A DNA stretch of 64,000 nucleotides. It comes from Oceanococcus sp. HetDA_MAG_MS8 (GTDB lineage: Bacteria > Pseudomonadota > Gammaproteobacteria > Nevskiales > Oceanococcaceae). The number at the start of each line of letters is the position of its first letter. Position 1 is the stretch's first letter. The DNA is taken from NCBI GenBank assembly GCA_019192445.1, contig JAHCMK010000001.1:310001-374000 (forward strand). Reading direction: 5' to 3'. Positions 51,211 through 60,985 of the stretch are shown here, one piece after another. The notes beneath the pieces were generated by a model. It was given only the letters and a program-made list of their open reading frames with translations, was not told the origin of the DNA and ran no database searches. Made by a program: the position numbers and the translations under genes.

Positions 51211-54200
51211 ATGACCAACACGCTGAAGGCGATTCTTCTGGGCTTCGGCCTGATCCTCAGTTCCCAGGCATTTGCTGACGAGCTGTTGGTTTATACCTTT
51301 TTTGAAGCTCGGCCCTTCAAAGGCCTAACGGTTAAGCTGAACGAGCGGACCTTGGGCGTAACGAACGACCAGGGTAGTGTGCGTGGCAAGTTGGAGGAAG
51401 GTAGTTATACCTTGTCGGTGCTTAAGGGCGCCGCGCTGTTGGCTGAAACACAAATCATCGTCGGTGATGACGAGAGTGCAGAGGTCAGTGTTGCTTTCGC
51501 GGACTTTGACTCCGAGCCGAAGATATCCGTAGCGACCTTTGACGAAGATGGACTAGCGACGGCGCTTACAGGGTCTATTCGAGGGCTCGTGACAGATGTT
51601 GACGGCACTCCGATCGCCGGAGCTGACGTTATGCCGGCATCTGGCAGTCCTTCAACGACCACCGGTGTCGACGGGCGGTTTAGCCTGGAACTACCGCGCG
51701 GTGTTTATAACCTCGAGGTCATTCACCCCGATTTCGAAACGGCGCGGGGTGACTCCATCCGGGTCGTTGCCAACGTTGGGGTCGCTGCAACAATCCGTTT
51801 ACGTCGCAACGCGGCATTGAGCGCTGGCGGACTGACTGCGGACGACTTTGCTGACGTTGAAGAGGTTGAAGTAGTTGGTACTTTCAACCCCACTGAAGAT
51901 GCCGCTGATCTGGAGAAGTTCTCAGTTGCGATCACGGACTCCATTAGCATCGAAGATTTGCTGCGTTTCGGCGATAGTGATGTTGCTGCAGCCCTCAAGC
52001 GTATTGTTGGTGTGGCGGTCACTGGGGGTAAGTATGCAAACGTGCGAGGCCTCGATGGGCGGTACATTTCAAGCACATTGAACCGCAGCTTAATGCCTAG
52101 TACCGACCCCTTCCGTCGGGACGTGCAGCTAGATTTGTTCCCATCGCAGATTCTCGGCAGCATTGAGATCCAAAAGAGCTACACGCCTGACCTGCCAGGT
52201 GATACCACGGGCGGCATCATCGCGATGACTTCACGGGATATCCCCGAAGAAGACGTTGCGGGTATATCGATATCGTTGGGGGCTCAAAACGGGGCAACTG
52301 GTCAAGATTTGCTGACCTATGACGGCAGTAGTACCGATTACTTAACCTTTGATGACGGTTTGCGAGAGCTACCGGGTGACGTTCGAGCGAACCTGAGCAA
52401 CGGGAACTTTCAGTTTCAAATCTGCGATGTAGAGGGGCAGCCAAACTGTGTTCCTCAAGAAGAAGCGGCTAGGCTCGGCACCTTATTCCCAAATATCTAC
52501 AACACTCAAACCGAGACGGCGACGCCCAATATTGGGGCGGCCGCGAAGTACGGCCGTCGTCTTGAGAAAGAGACGGGTGAGCTGGGTTTCTACGGATCAG
52601 TCACCTATGACCAAGGGTTCGGTTCCCGGCAGAACTACACCTTTGACACGCTGGACCGACGCGGTACCTCCGACTGGGATACCTTCCGATCGAGCCTTAA
52701 TGGCTACTTCGTCGCCGGTTGGGTTTCTGACAACGGCTGGGATATCACGAGCAAAACCATCCTTCTTCGGGATGCGGAAGATCGCGCCACAATCAACGAC
52801 GGCTTCAACATCGATGATGACTTTGAAGAGGTAACGACCTTTTTGGAGTGGATCGAGCGTCAGTTCATCGGTCAGCAGTTCGAGGGCAACATCTCCTTGT
52901 TCGGCAACCACACACTGTCTGCGCGGCTGGGATACACGCAAACGCGTCGCTTTTCTCCTGATCGTCGTGAGTACCAATACCGTAATGGTGGGTTAGAGGT
53001 GTCTCGCGTTGAACGCAGCTACTCAGATCTTGTCGAGGACGGGCTTGACCTTGGGCTGGATTATCAGTGGCCGATCCAAATCAACGATTGGTGGTACAGC
53101 AACTTTCGGTTTGGTGTGCTTCTCAATAGCCGCGATAGAGACAATGAACTTGTTCGAATCGGTGTGCGGCTGCGTGATCTCAGCACGGACCTGACACAGA
53201 ATATTGAAACTCTGCTTCGTCCTGAGAACTTTGAAAACGGCACTTTTCGTCTTGACACCACCAAGACGGCACCAACGGATAGCTATTTAGCCACCCAAGA
53301 TCTATTCGCCTTGTACGCAGGTACAGAGTCCGATATTGGTTACGACTGGACTGTTGTAGCGGGGTTGCGTCTGGAACAGTTCCAGATGGACCTCGATTAT
53401 CCAAACTCGACGCGAGCATCTGATTCCGAGATTTCAGACCGCGACGACAGCGATATTTTGCCCACTGTCTCCGTTATCTACCGCTGGAGCGATGATCTTC
53501 AGTTTCGTGGTGGCTACAGCCAAACCCTCTCGCGCCCCAACATTACCGAACTTGCTGGGTCGCGATTTTTCGACCAAGAGGGTCGTGAATTTATTGGCTG
53601 CCCAGACTGCTTGAACAGTTCCATCCAGAACTTTGACCTGCGTGGTGAATATTACTTTGGCGATAAGGATTCCCTGTCCATCGCTTTGTTCCACAAGATT
53701 ATCGAAGACCCATTAGAGCGGGCGGTATCTGATGGCTCTGGCTCAGCAGTGTTCTCACTGACCTTCAGAAACGGTGTTGAAGCCACCGTGCAAGGTATTG
53801 AGATCGATGCTTCGAAGCGGGTACTCGATGGAATTGATCATGTGGTGAGCATCAGCGGGAACGTCTCATTCATTGAGTCGGAAATCGAACTCGCAGGTCG
53901 TGGAGCCACGCTAGAAGGCATTCGGTTTCGTGAACTCCAGGGACAGTCCCCATTCTTGGCGAACTTCCAGGTGGCCTATGACAACTACGCCTGGGACTCC
54001 ACATTCACCTTTGTTGCTAACTATTTCGATGATCGAATCGACGCGGTCGATCGGGCGCCAGCTGGGCCTATTGTTGAAACAGGGCGCTTGGATATCAACC
54101 TGAACGCGGAAAAGAATTTTCGCGATGGCTCCTCTTTGAGCTTTCGGGTGCGCAACCTCCTAAACGTCGATATCGAGCGGGTCCAAGCCGGGCGCGCTTA

Positions 54201-54255
54201 TGAGCGGTTTAATCTCGGGACGGAGTTCTCCCTGGGTTACTCGCGTGAGTTTTAA
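51211..54255 (+). CDS. TonB-dependent receptor with carboxypeptidase-regulatory-like N-terminal domains
   Basis: 1014 aa. Signal peptide (to SSQAFA), a first small beta-sandwich (about 25-95, VKLNERTLGVTNDQGSV), and a second typical carboxypeptidase-regulatory-like domain (about 120-195, GLVTDVDGTPIAGADV). A TonB-box-like VEEVEVVGTF leads into the plug (about 225-350, including KYANVRGLDGRYISSTLN and PGDTTGGIIAMTSRD); a barrel ends in F. The plug resembles large-substrate receptors that pair with surface lipoproteins. The lipoprotein gene follows 39 bases later and a TonB2-type energiser next, suggesting one uptake system, possibly PhoB-controlled. Confidence 0.92.
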   Translation: MTNTLKAILLGFGLILSSQAFADELLVYTFFEARPFKGLTVKLNERTLGVTNDQGSVRGKLEEGSYTLSVLKGAALLAETQIIVGDDESAEVSVAFADFDSEPKISVATFDEDGLATALTGSIRGLVTDVDGTPIAGADVMPASGSPSTTTGVDGRFSLELPRGVYNLEVIHPDFETARGDSIRVVANVGVAATIRLRRNAALSAGGLTADDFADVEEVEVVGTFNPTEDAADLEKFSVAITDSISIEDLLRFGDSDVAAALKRIVGVAVTGGKYANVRGLDGRYISSTLNRSLMPSTDPFRRDVQLDLFPSQILGSIEIQKSYTPDLPGDTTGGIIAMTSRDIPEEDVAGISISLGAQNGATGQDLLTYDGSSTDYLTFDDGLRELPGDVRANLSNGNFQFQICDVEGQPNCVPQEEAARLGTLFPNIYNTQTETATPNIGAAAKYGRRLEKETGELGFYGSVTYDQGFGSRQNYTFDTLDRRGTSDWDTFRSSLNGYFVAGWVSDNGWDITSKTILLRDAEDRATINDGFNIDDDFEEVTTFLEWIERQFIGQQFEGNISLFGNHTLSARLGYTQTRRFSPDRREYQYRNGGLEVSRVERSYSDLVEDGLDLGLDYQWPIQINDWWYSNFRFGVLLNSRDRDNELVRIGVRLRDLSTDLTQNIETLLRPENFENGTFRLDTTKTAPTDSYLATQDLFALYAGTESDIGYDWTVVAGLRLEQFQMDLDYPNSTRASDSEISDRDDSDILPTVSVIYRWSDDLQFRGGYSQTLSRPNITELAGSRFFDQEGREFIGCPDCLNSSIQNFDLRGEYYFGDKDSLSIALFHKIIEDPLERAVSDGSGSAVFSLTFRNGVEATVQGIEIDASKRVLDGIDHVVSISGNVSFIESEIELAGRGATLEGIRFRELQGQSPFLANFQVAYDNYAWDSTFTFVANYFDDRIDAVDRAPAGPIVETGRLDINLNAEKNFRDGSSLSFRVRNLLNVDIERVQAGRAYERFNLGTEFSLGYSREF

Positions 54256-54294
54256 GTTTCTTTTTTGCCAACACTCTGAAGAGAGGTAATCAAC

Positions 54295-55776
54295 ATGCAA
54301 CGGTATACCCATGCATTGCTCGCAAGCGCTGTAGCCGCTGGCCTAGTGGCCTGCGGTGGAAGCAGCGGTAGTAACTCGTCTGCTAACCCCAGCCCGACGC
54401 CGACTGCCGCTCCTACGGCAACGCCAGCGCCAACCGCTACTCCAACACCAGCGCCTACGCCGGCACCGACGGCGTGTTCTGAGAGCTTCGTCAACTGCTC
54501 TGGAAACACGGCCTTCCTCGTCGGCACCATCGACAAGGACTTTACGCTGACCGCGGGCGTGAACTGGGTCATCTCCGGTACGGTGACCGTCGGTGAGGGC
54601 AACGAGCCTATTGCCGATAACGACGAGGCACAGGCACTAAAAGACAACGGTGTCACCCTCACCGTAGAGCCCGGCACAGATGTCCGTGCCACCGGTAACG
54701 GTATTCTGGTGGTGACCCGTGGTTCCAAGATGAACGCCGCCGGTACCCGTGAAAACCCCATTACCTTCAGCAGCGTCGACGAAGATTTCGATGGTCTGTC
54801 TGAGTGGGGTGGTGTTGTTCTTCAAGGCTTTGCACTGCAATTCGGCGCAGGTGGCACCGGCCCTTGTAACCAGCCTGGTGACACCTTCTGTAACCTCGCT
54901 GGCGAAGGCGGTGTTGGTTTCTTCGGTGGTACCGACGATGCCGATAACAGCGGAATCATCCGTTACGTTCGTATTGCAGAGGGTGGTCTTGTTGCTGGTC
55001 CTGCTGATGAAGTGAACGGACTCACCCTGCAGGGTGTGGGTCACGGCACCACCATCGAGTACGTCCAAGTTCACAACAATCTGGACGATGGCGTGGAATG
55101 GTTCGGTGGCACCGTGAACGCGAAGTACCTGGTGCTGACCGGTAACGATGACGATGACATCGACTTCGACGAAGGTTGGCGCGGTAACGTGCAGTACGCC
55201 ATCGTTGCTAAGAGCCCCAATGCCAGCCCTGTCGGCGGTAACGATCCTCGCGGCATCGAAGCGAACAGCTCCGATGAAGATTACGTTGAAGAAACCAACG
55301 GTGCACTGGCCAACATCACCATCATTGGTAACAACGTAAACAACTTCGATGGTGGTGAGCCCGGCATGCGTCTGCGTGGTGCATTGACCGTCGCGATCTA
55401 CAACACTGCGGTTACCGACTTCGACCGCGGCTGTGTTCGCATCGACGATGCAGATACTCCGGACGGCACTTTCTTCTCCGATGTGTCTTTCACCAATGTG
55501 TTCGGTAGCTGTGTGGGTGGCTTCTACGAGCCTAACCGCGATGGTCCTGCAGACCCTGAAGTGAACTCTGGCGCGCAAGCCATCTCCTTCGATAGTGCGC
55601 TTGCTATTACGGAGTCGTTTGCTGAACTTGGTGCTGCTACCGCAATTCCGGCTGTCGACAATGGATCTGGTTTTGCATTCGACGCTACTGACTACGTCGG
55701 TGCAGTCGAGCCAGGTACAGCTGAGGCAGATGCTTGGTGGAACGGCTGGATCATTCCTGGGTCCTTGCCGCAATAA
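54295..55776 (+). CDS. Lipoprotein with predicted right-handed beta-helix
   Basis: 493 aa. Lipobox LVACGG at residue ~20, a Pro/Thr/Ala linker (about 35-65), then repeated short beta-strand turns such as ISGTVTVGEG, LTVEPGTDVRA, ILVVTRGSKMNAAGT, IEYVQVHNNLDDGVEWFGG and Asp-rich turns (GNDDDDIDFDEGW), typical of a parallel beta-helix. Two Cys pairs occur. Similar lipoproteins accompany TonB receptors in other bacteria and could capture substrate at the surface. No enzyme motif recognised. RBS AGAGG; followed by a terminator. Confidence 0.78.
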   Translation: MQRYTHALLASAVAAGLVACGGSSGSNSSANPSPTPTAAPTATPAPTATPTPAPTPAPTACSESFVNCSGNTAFLVGTIDKDFTLTAGVNWVISGTVTVGEGNEPIADNDEAQALKDNGVTLTVEPGTDVRATGNGILVVTRGSKMNAAGTRENPITFSSVDEDFDGLSEWGGVVLQGFALQFGAGGTGPCNQPGDTFCNLAGEGGVGFFGGTDDADNSGIIRYVRIAEGGLVAGPADEVNGLTLQGVGHGTTIEYVQVHNNLDDGVEWFGGTVNAKYLVLTGNDDDDIDFDEGWRGNVQYAIVAKSPNASPVGGNDPRGIEANSSDEDYVEETNGALANITIIGNNVNNFDGGEPGMRLRGALTVAIYNTAVTDFDRGCVRIDDADTPDGTFFSDVSFTNVFGSCVGGFYEPNRDGPADPEVNSGAQAISFDSALAITESFAELGAATAIPAVDNGSGFAFDATDYVGAVEPGTAEADAWWNGWIIPGSLPQ

Positions 55777-55801
55777 GCGAGCTTAAGTAGCTCAACTGAA
55801 G

Positions 55802-55838
55802 TGCGGCGGCTCCCTTGATGGAGTCGCCGCATTCTTTC
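55802..55838 (+). terminator. Intrinsic terminator after the beta-helix lipoprotein gene
   Basis: 12-bp stem (55802-55813 with 55820-55831, one G-T pair), six-base loop CTTGAT, then TTCTTTC. Separates the receptor/lipoprotein unit from the energiser operon; some read-through is possible since the T-tract is broken. Confidence 0.8.
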
Positions 55839-55859
55839 ATTCGATTGGATATGCAAGTC

Positions 55860-56642
55860 ATGAACTCGCTGCTCTCTTTGCTGCGCCCTGGCGCGGTACT
55901 CCTCGCCGCTGGTATGGGGCTCAGTGCTACTGTCCACGCCCAAAATCTCGATAAAGTTATTGAGGAAGGCCAGCAAAAAGTGCAGGCCAACCGTGAGTCC
56001 CAAGAACGTGTCAACGATCTTGTGGCCGAGAAACAACAGAAGCTTGTTCGTTACCGGGCTCTGCTGAAGCAGATTGAAGGCCTGGAGCAATACAACACAC
56101 AGCTTCGCACCCAAATTCAGGGTCAAGAGGCGTTAATCACGCGTTTTGACCGCTCCATCGCGGAAGTGGCGACCATTGAGCGCCAAATGCTTCCGCTGAT
56201 TCACCGCATGGCAGACAGTCTGGCTGCTTACGTGGATCTTGACCTGCCGTTCCATGAGGCCGAGCGCTTGGAGCGCTTGGAGTTCATCAACAAGTCGGTG
56301 AATCGAGCCGACCTAGATATTGGCGAGAAGTTTCGCCAGGTGATCGAGGCTTACCAGGTCGAAAGTGAGTACGGCCGCAAAATCGATACCTATACCGACA
56401 TCGTGACCATTGATGGGCGTGAAGTTGAGGTCGATATTCTGCGCTTTGGTCGTATCGCGCTGGTCGCCCAAAGCAAAGACACGGCGACCACCGCGGTGTG
56501 GAATCAGGACCAAAAGTCTTGGCAAAAGCTCGATACCGGAACTTATCGGAACAGCATTCGTAAAGGGATTCTGATGGCCAAGAAGCAGGCCTCCATTGAC
56601 CTTATTACCCTTCCCATCGCCGCACCGGAGGTGGCCCAATGA
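55860..56642 (+). CDS. DUF3450 periplasmic coiled-coil protein of TonB2-type system
   Basis: About 260 aa. Signal peptide (MNSLLSLLRPG to TVHA), a long coiled coil (about 25-105), and the DUF3450 pattern QMLPLIHRMADSLAAYV followed by KFRQVIEAYQVESEYGRKIDTY. DUF3450 genes lead TonB2 operons in many marine and soil gammaproteobacteria; the molecular role is poorly defined. ATG 55860 begins the signal peptide; 55851 is an alternative. The stop overlaps the next gene as ATGA. Confidence 0.88.
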   Translation: MNSLLSLLRPGAVLLAAGMGLSATVHAQNLDKVIEEGQQKVQANRESQERVNDLVAEKQQKLVRYRALLKQIEGLEQYNTQLRTQIQGQEALITRFDRSIAEVATIERQMLPLIHRMADSLAAYVDLDLPFHEAERLERLEFINKSVNRADLDIGEKFRQVIEAYQVESEYGRKIDTYTDIVTIDGREVEVDILRFGRIALVAQSKDTATTAVWNQDQKSWQKLDTGTYRNSIRKGILMAKKQASIDLITLPIAAPEVAQ

Positions 56643-57997
56643 CTGCGTCGATGATGAAGAAAGCTGCCGTTGTGGCCTTAGGCCTAGGTGCCGTGTTGCC
56701 TTTAGGCCTTGGTGCGGAAGAGCCTGTATCCATGGACGCGTTGCTGCAAGAGGTGCGTCAAGGTCGCTTGCAAGATGCTGCTGAGAACGCAGAGCGCGAG
56801 GCCAAATTTGAGCAAAACGTTGCCCAGCAGGATGCGCTTATTGCTCAGGCAGAAGCACGGATTGCTGAGCTGGAAGCCGTCAGCGCCGAGCTTGAAGAAA
56901 CCTTCAACGCCAATGAGCTTTTGGTTGAGGAAAAGCGGACCCAGCGGAACGACCGGCTGGGATCGCTTAAAGAGCTGTTTGGACATCTCACATCTGGTGC
57001 TGGGGATCTGCGTGCGCGCTTGGACGTATCGCTGACATCCAGCCAGTTCTCGGGACGTCAGGAGTTCCTCGACGCCCTGATTGCCAAGATGAACGATGAC
57101 ACCGATCTTCCCTCCGTCGAGGAAATCGAGTCGCTCTGGTTTGAACTGCATCGTGAGATGACAGAGACCGGACGGATTGTGAAGTACAACACCAAGGTGG
57201 GTACTGAGCCCAGCCGCGAAGTGGTTCGCGTAGGTGTGTTTAACTTGGTATCCAACGGTGAATATCTGAGCTACGACGGTGCGACCGACACCACTTCGGT
57301 GCTCCCCCGTCAGCCCGAGGCTTACACCAGCGGCGCACGTAAGCTGCAAAACGCACAAGATGGGTTTGTGGCCTTAGGTGTAGATCCAACCGGTGCTTCT
57401 GGTGGTGGCTACCTCCGCGCGCTCATCAACAACCCCACACTCATTGAACGCTGGCATCAAGGCAAGCTGGTTGGCTACGTGATTACCGTTGTTGGGCTGA
57501 TTGGTTTGCTCATTGCGGCTTGGCGTTTCGTTGCTCTGGCGCAGATTGAGTCCAAGGTTCGTCGTCAGCGAAATAGCGACACCCTAAGCTTAGATAACCC
57601 ATTGGGGCGCGTGTTGAAAGTCGGTCAGGACAATGCCACCGACGACATTGAGACGCTAGAGGTGAAGCTGGGTGAAGCCATTATTAAAGAGCGCCCGCAG
57701 ATCCAGAAAGGGCTACCCATCATCAAGATCATTTCCATGGTGGCGCCGCTCATGGGACTGCTTGGTACGGTCACCGGGATGATTATTGTGTTCCAAGCCA
57801 TCACCATTTATGGCGCTGGCGATCCCAAGGCAATGGCGGGTGGTATCTCCAGTGCGCTGGTGACTACCGTGTTGGGCTTGGTCGTAGCCATTCCCATGTT
57901 GCTCTGCCATACCTTGTTGTTCACGCGGTCGCGGTCGATTCTGCAAATTATTGAAGAGCAGACGGCAGGGATTGTGGCGCAACGGGTTGGCCGCTAA
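56639..57997 (+). CDS. TtpC-like MotA/TolQ/ExbB proton-channel protein
   Basis: 452 aa. Signal peptide (to LGAEE), a long periplasmic coiled-coil region (about 30-260), a membrane helix near 280, and a C-terminal MotA/TolQ/ExbB domain (about 310-445) with KIISMVAPLMGLLGTVTGM and ALVTTVLGLVVAIPMLL. The architecture matches TtpC, which Vibrio TonB2 systems need in addition to ExbB2/ExbD2. Overlaps the DUF3450 gene; precedes exbB by 22 bases. Confidence 0.9.
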   Translation: MTASMMKKAAVVALGLGAVLPLGLGAEEPVSMDALLQEVRQGRLQDAAENAEREAKFEQNVAQQDALIAQAEARIAELEAVSAELEETFNANELLVEEKRTQRNDRLGSLKELFGHLTSGAGDLRARLDVSLTSSQFSGRQEFLDALIAKMNDDTDLPSVEEIESLWFELHREMTETGRIVKYNTKVGTEPSREVVRVGVFNLVSNGEYLSYDGATDTTSVLPRQPEAYTSGARKLQNAQDGFVALGVDPTGASGGGYLRALINNPTLIERWHQGKLVGYVITVVGLIGLLIAAWRFVALAQIESKVRRQRNSDTLSLDNPLGRVLKVGQDNATDDIETLEVKLGEAIIKERPQIQKGLPIIKIISMVAPLMGLLGTVTGMIIVFQAITIYGAGDPKAMAGGISSALVTTVLGLVVAIPMLLCHTLLFTRSRSILQIIEEQTAGIVAQRVGR

Positions 57998-58019
57998 AGC
58001 CGCTTAGGAGCAGCAGAGC

Positions 58020-58574
58020 ATGTTGATATTTCTGCTCGATGCACAGGAGGCCATCCGCGACTTTTTTGGCGCGGGTGGTCCTATCCTGCTGCTGATTGCA
58101 CTGCTCACATTCATCATGTGGATGATCATTCTGGAGCGGTCTGTCTACCTACAGCGCCCCTTCAAGAGTGAATTGGCCGACGCTGTGCAGGCTTTTGAGT
58201 CGCGTAAAGACCGTTACTCCTGGTATGGCGACGCGGTGCGGCGAATGTACGTGTCTGAGTTGCGAGTTGCCGTTAACCGCAACTTGAAGCTCATCAAAGT
58301 ACTCATCGCTCTGTGTCCGTTGTTTGGCCTGCTGGGCACGGTCACCGGCATGATTGAAGTGTTTACGGTGTTGTCGATTACGGGTGGTGGAGATGCGCGT
58401 TCCATGGCGGGCGGCGTCTCTCGAGCCACGATTCCCACCATGGCTGGAATGGTGGCCGCGCTGAGTGGCGTATTCGGCAATACCTATGTGGATCGTATGG
58501 TGACCCGCCGTCGGGCCCGTATCGAAGCCGCACTCCCCCGACACCACCTCGAGCCTGTAGCTCAGGAGTCTTAA
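58020..58574 (+). CDS. exbB: ExbB-like proton channel subunit
   Basis: 184 aa. Three membrane segments; the MotA/TolQ/ExbB signature is ALCPLFGLLGTVTGMIEVF followed by AGGVSRATIPTMAGMVAALSG. Forms the proton channel that powers TonB. TAGGAG lies nine bases before the ATG. Next to exbD by three bases, so tightly co-transcribed. Confidence 0.93.
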   Translation: MLIFLLDAQEAIRDFFGAGGPILLLIALLTFIMWMIILERSVYLQRPFKSELADAVQAFESRKDRYSWYGDAVRRMYVSELRVAVNRNLKLIKVLIALCPLFGLLGTVTGMIEVFTVLSITGGGDARSMAGGVSRATIPTMAGMVAALSGVFGNTYVDRMVTRRRARIEAALPRHHLEPVAQES

Positions 58575-58577
58575 GTT

Positions 58578-58985
58578 ATGGCCCGTTATTTAGTTAGTCA
58601 GGAAGAACCAGAAGAAGAGGGTGCAGTCGACCTCACGCCCATGTTGGATGTGGTGTTCATTATGCTCATCTTCTTCATTGTGACGGCCAGCTTTATTAAA
58701 GAAGCAGGCGTAGAGGTGAATCGTCCACAAGCCAACACGGCGGAGAATAAGAACGCTTCGGTACTGGTGGCCATCAACGCCGACAATTCCATCTACATGG
58801 ACGGTCGCCGCATTGATGTGCGAGCTGTACGCGCCAACATTGAGCGTATGCATGCCGAGAATCCGGAAGGTTCGGTGATTATCCAGGCCGATGAACTGGC
58901 CTCGGTGAAAACCTTTACCGAAGTGCTTGATGCAGCCCGCCAAGTGGTCCCTCCCGAGCGCGTGTCCTTAGCGACACAGCAGTAA
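58578..58985 (+). CDS. exbD: ExbD-like proton channel subunit
   Basis: 135 aa. Short cytosolic start, one membrane helix with the essential Asp in VDLTPMLDVVFIMLIFF (about 20-40), then a small periplasmic domain. Partner of ExbB; proton flow through the pair is passed to TonB. Confidence 0.93.
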   Translation: MARYLVSQEEPEEEGAVDLTPMLDVVFIMLIFFIVTASFIKEAGVEVNRPQANTAENKNASVLVAINADNSIYMDGRRIDVRAVRANIERMHAENPEGSVIIQADELASVKTFTEVLDAARQVVPPERVSLATQQ

Positions 58986-59003
58986 TACAAGGGAGTTGCT
59001 GAC

Positions 59004-59603
59004 ATGCGCATGATGATGGTTCTGGTACCCGCGGCCCTTATCACCTTCAGTCTACAGATGGTGATGGTGTCATTGATCACATTTGCTGATCGTGAGCTTG
59101 ATAAGACCCCGCCGATCAAATTGCCTGAAATTGGCATGCCCGAGATCGAGATCAAGACGCAAAAGGCCGTTGAAAAGCCTGAGAAGCCGGAGCTCGACGA
59201 TACTCCTCCGCCCGAGGTTCCTGAGCAGGCCTTCGACAACATTGATGGCTCAGCAACCGTCGGCAACCTTGGGGCAGGTGATCTAGTCGCGGGTCTAGAC
59301 CTGAGTATTGGTGCTGGGATTTCGGCCTCGGACGGCGAGTACCTGCCTATCGTGAAGGTGGCGCCGCAGTATCCGCGCCAAGCTCTGAAGCGCAAGCTAG
59401 AGGGTGACGTGGTGTTGGAGTACACGGTGTCGACCAATGGTTCTGTCAAGAACCCGAAAGTGCTGTTCAGTACTGATCCTGTCTTTAACAAGGCCGCTAT
59501 GCAGTCGGCTCTTCGCTACAAGTACAAGCCTCGGGTTGTGGATGGACAGGCTTTGGAAGTTCCGGGTGTTCGCACTCGCATCAAGTTCCGCTTAGGAAGC
59601 TGA
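59004..59603 (+). CDS. tonB: TonB-family energy transducer
   Basis: 199 aa. An N-terminal membrane helix (about 4-26), a charged Pro/Lys/Glu linker (about 35-80) and a C-terminal TonB domain with the YP motif region APQYPRQALKRKLEGDVV near residue 118. Spans the periplasm to energise outer-membrane receptors. Short linker, as in TonB2 proteins. Presumably serves the receptor at 51.2 kb and perhaps the ZnuD-like one at 63.2 kb. Confidence 0.92.
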   Translation: MRMMMVLVPAALITFSLQMVMVSLITFADRELDKTPPIKLPEIGMPEIEIKTQKAVEKPEKPELDDTPPPEVPEQAFDNIDGSATVGNLGAGDLVAGLDLSIGAGISASDGEYLPIVKVAPQYPRQALKRKLEGDVVLEYTVSTNGSVKNPKVLFSTDPVFNKAAMQSALRYKYKPRVVDGQALEVPGVRTRIKFRLGS

Positions 59604-59609
59604 TCTCAG

Positions 59610-60950
59610 ATGAAGAAACAATCTGGCGACAAAGCCTTGCGGCAGTTCTTAGCTCAGCTGTTGTTCTGCCTGCCATTGCTGGCAGCTGCCTTATGGTTGA
59701 GCCCGGTCCAGGCGCAAGGTGCTTTGGACCCGAAGACATTTGACCAGCTCAGCAAGGCCCAGCGCCTGGCTGCGGAGGGTAACCATGACGACGCCATATA
59801 CATTTTGGATCGCCTGCGCGATCGCGGGCGTCTCAATAGTTATGCGCGTTCGCAGTTGTGGAACTTTTATGCCTTCATCAATGCTAGTCGAGAAGAGTTT
59901 CAGACCGCTATCGACTACTACTACAAGGTTTTAGACGAAGAGGACGTTCCTGAAGGCCTAGTGCTCACTGCCAAGTACACCATTGGCCAACTGTATTTCC
60001 AACTCGAAAATTACGACGAATGCATTCGTTTCATCGAGGACTGGCTGAGTACGGCTGAGAAGTCCACGCCAACCGCACACATCATGTTGGCTCAGGCTTA
60101 CTACCAGAAGCAGGATATGGATAAAGCCCTGCTGAACGTCAATCAGGCCATTGACTTACAGCGGGCCGAAAACAAAAAAATTCAGGAAGGATGGCTACGC
60201 CTTAAAGCGGTTTTGCATTACACCGACAAAGACTATGCGGCGACCGCGGAAGTCTACGAAGAGTTGGTGAGTAATTACCCGAAGAGCTCCTACATGAAGC
60301 AGCTTGCTGGCATGTACTCCGAGCTCGGGCGGGATGAGGAGCGCTTGGCGATCTTCGACGCTGTCTACCAACATGGTGACCTCAAAACCGAAAACGATGT
60401 ACTGAACCTCGCTTATATGTGGCTAGGTGGCGCCGTTCCGTACAAAGCGGGTCGCATTATCGAAGACGGTATTGCTACTGGCACCATCGAAGAGTCTGAA
60501 AAGAACATTCAGACCCTGGCCAATGCTTGGGCGCAGGCGAATGCTTACGATAAAGCTGTTCCGACATTGACGCGTGCTGCCGAAATCACGGGCGAAGGTA
60601 TTTTCCATGCTCGGCTCGCCGGGGTTCACTTCAATGCCGGGGAATACGATCTGGCGGCGAAGGCAGCGCAACGCGCAGCTGAGCTGGGTGGGCTGAAGAA
60701 CCGTGAGGCGAACTTCTTGTTGATGGGAATGGCTCTCTTCAACCAGCGCAAGTACGAGCCGGCCCTGCAGGCTTTCCGTCAGGCCAAACAGGACAAGTCA
60801 ACCTTCAAAGCGGCCTCTAAATGGGAAGAATACACCTTGGGGGAAATACGCCGTATCCGTCAGATTGCCCAGGCGCAGGAAGATTTGGAGCGCAGGACCC
60901 GCGAAGCTTTGGAAGCGCAAGAAAACAATCAGCGGGCACTAAGTTTTTGA
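59610..60950 (+). CDS. Exported TPR-repeat protein of the TonB2-type operon
   Basis: 446 aa. Signal peptide (hydrophobic segment to SPVQAQG) and many TPR-like helix pairs, for example QLWNFYAFINASREEF, AHIMLAQAYYQKQDMDKAL and FLLMGMALFNQRKYEPALQAFRQAK. The C-terminus is a charged helix. TPR proteins close TonB2 operons in related bacteria; its role (assembly or receptor contact) is not known. Followed by a strong terminator. Confidence 0.88.
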   Translation: MKKQSGDKALRQFLAQLLFCLPLLAAALWLSPVQAQGALDPKTFDQLSKAQRLAAEGNHDDAIYILDRLRDRGRLNSYARSQLWNFYAFINASREEFQTAIDYYYKVLDEEDVPEGLVLTAKYTIGQLYFQLENYDECIRFIEDWLSTAEKSTPTAHIMLAQAYYQKQDMDKALLNVNQAIDLQRAENKKIQEGWLRLKAVLHYTDKDYAATAEVYEELVSNYPKSSYMKQLAGMYSELGRDEERLAIFDAVYQHGDLKTENDVLNLAYMWLGGAVPYKAGRIIEDGIATGTIEESEKNIQTLANAWAQANAYDKAVPTLTRAAEITGEGIFHARLAGVHFNAGEYDLAAKAAQRAAELGGLKNREANFLLMGMALFNQRKYEPALQAFRQAKQDKSTFKAASKWEEYTLGEIRRIRQIAQAQEDLERRTREALEAQENNQRALSF

Positions 60951-60985
60951 TTGGCTTTGCCTTAGTCTTAAATTCAGGCATGAGA

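Noticed and set aside
54637-55773. 378-codon open frame on the - strand opposite the beta-helix lipoprotein gene
   Set aside because: The + strand has a lipobox, RBS and repeated beta-helix pattern; the antisense frame is a by-product of its codon use and has no recognisable domain.
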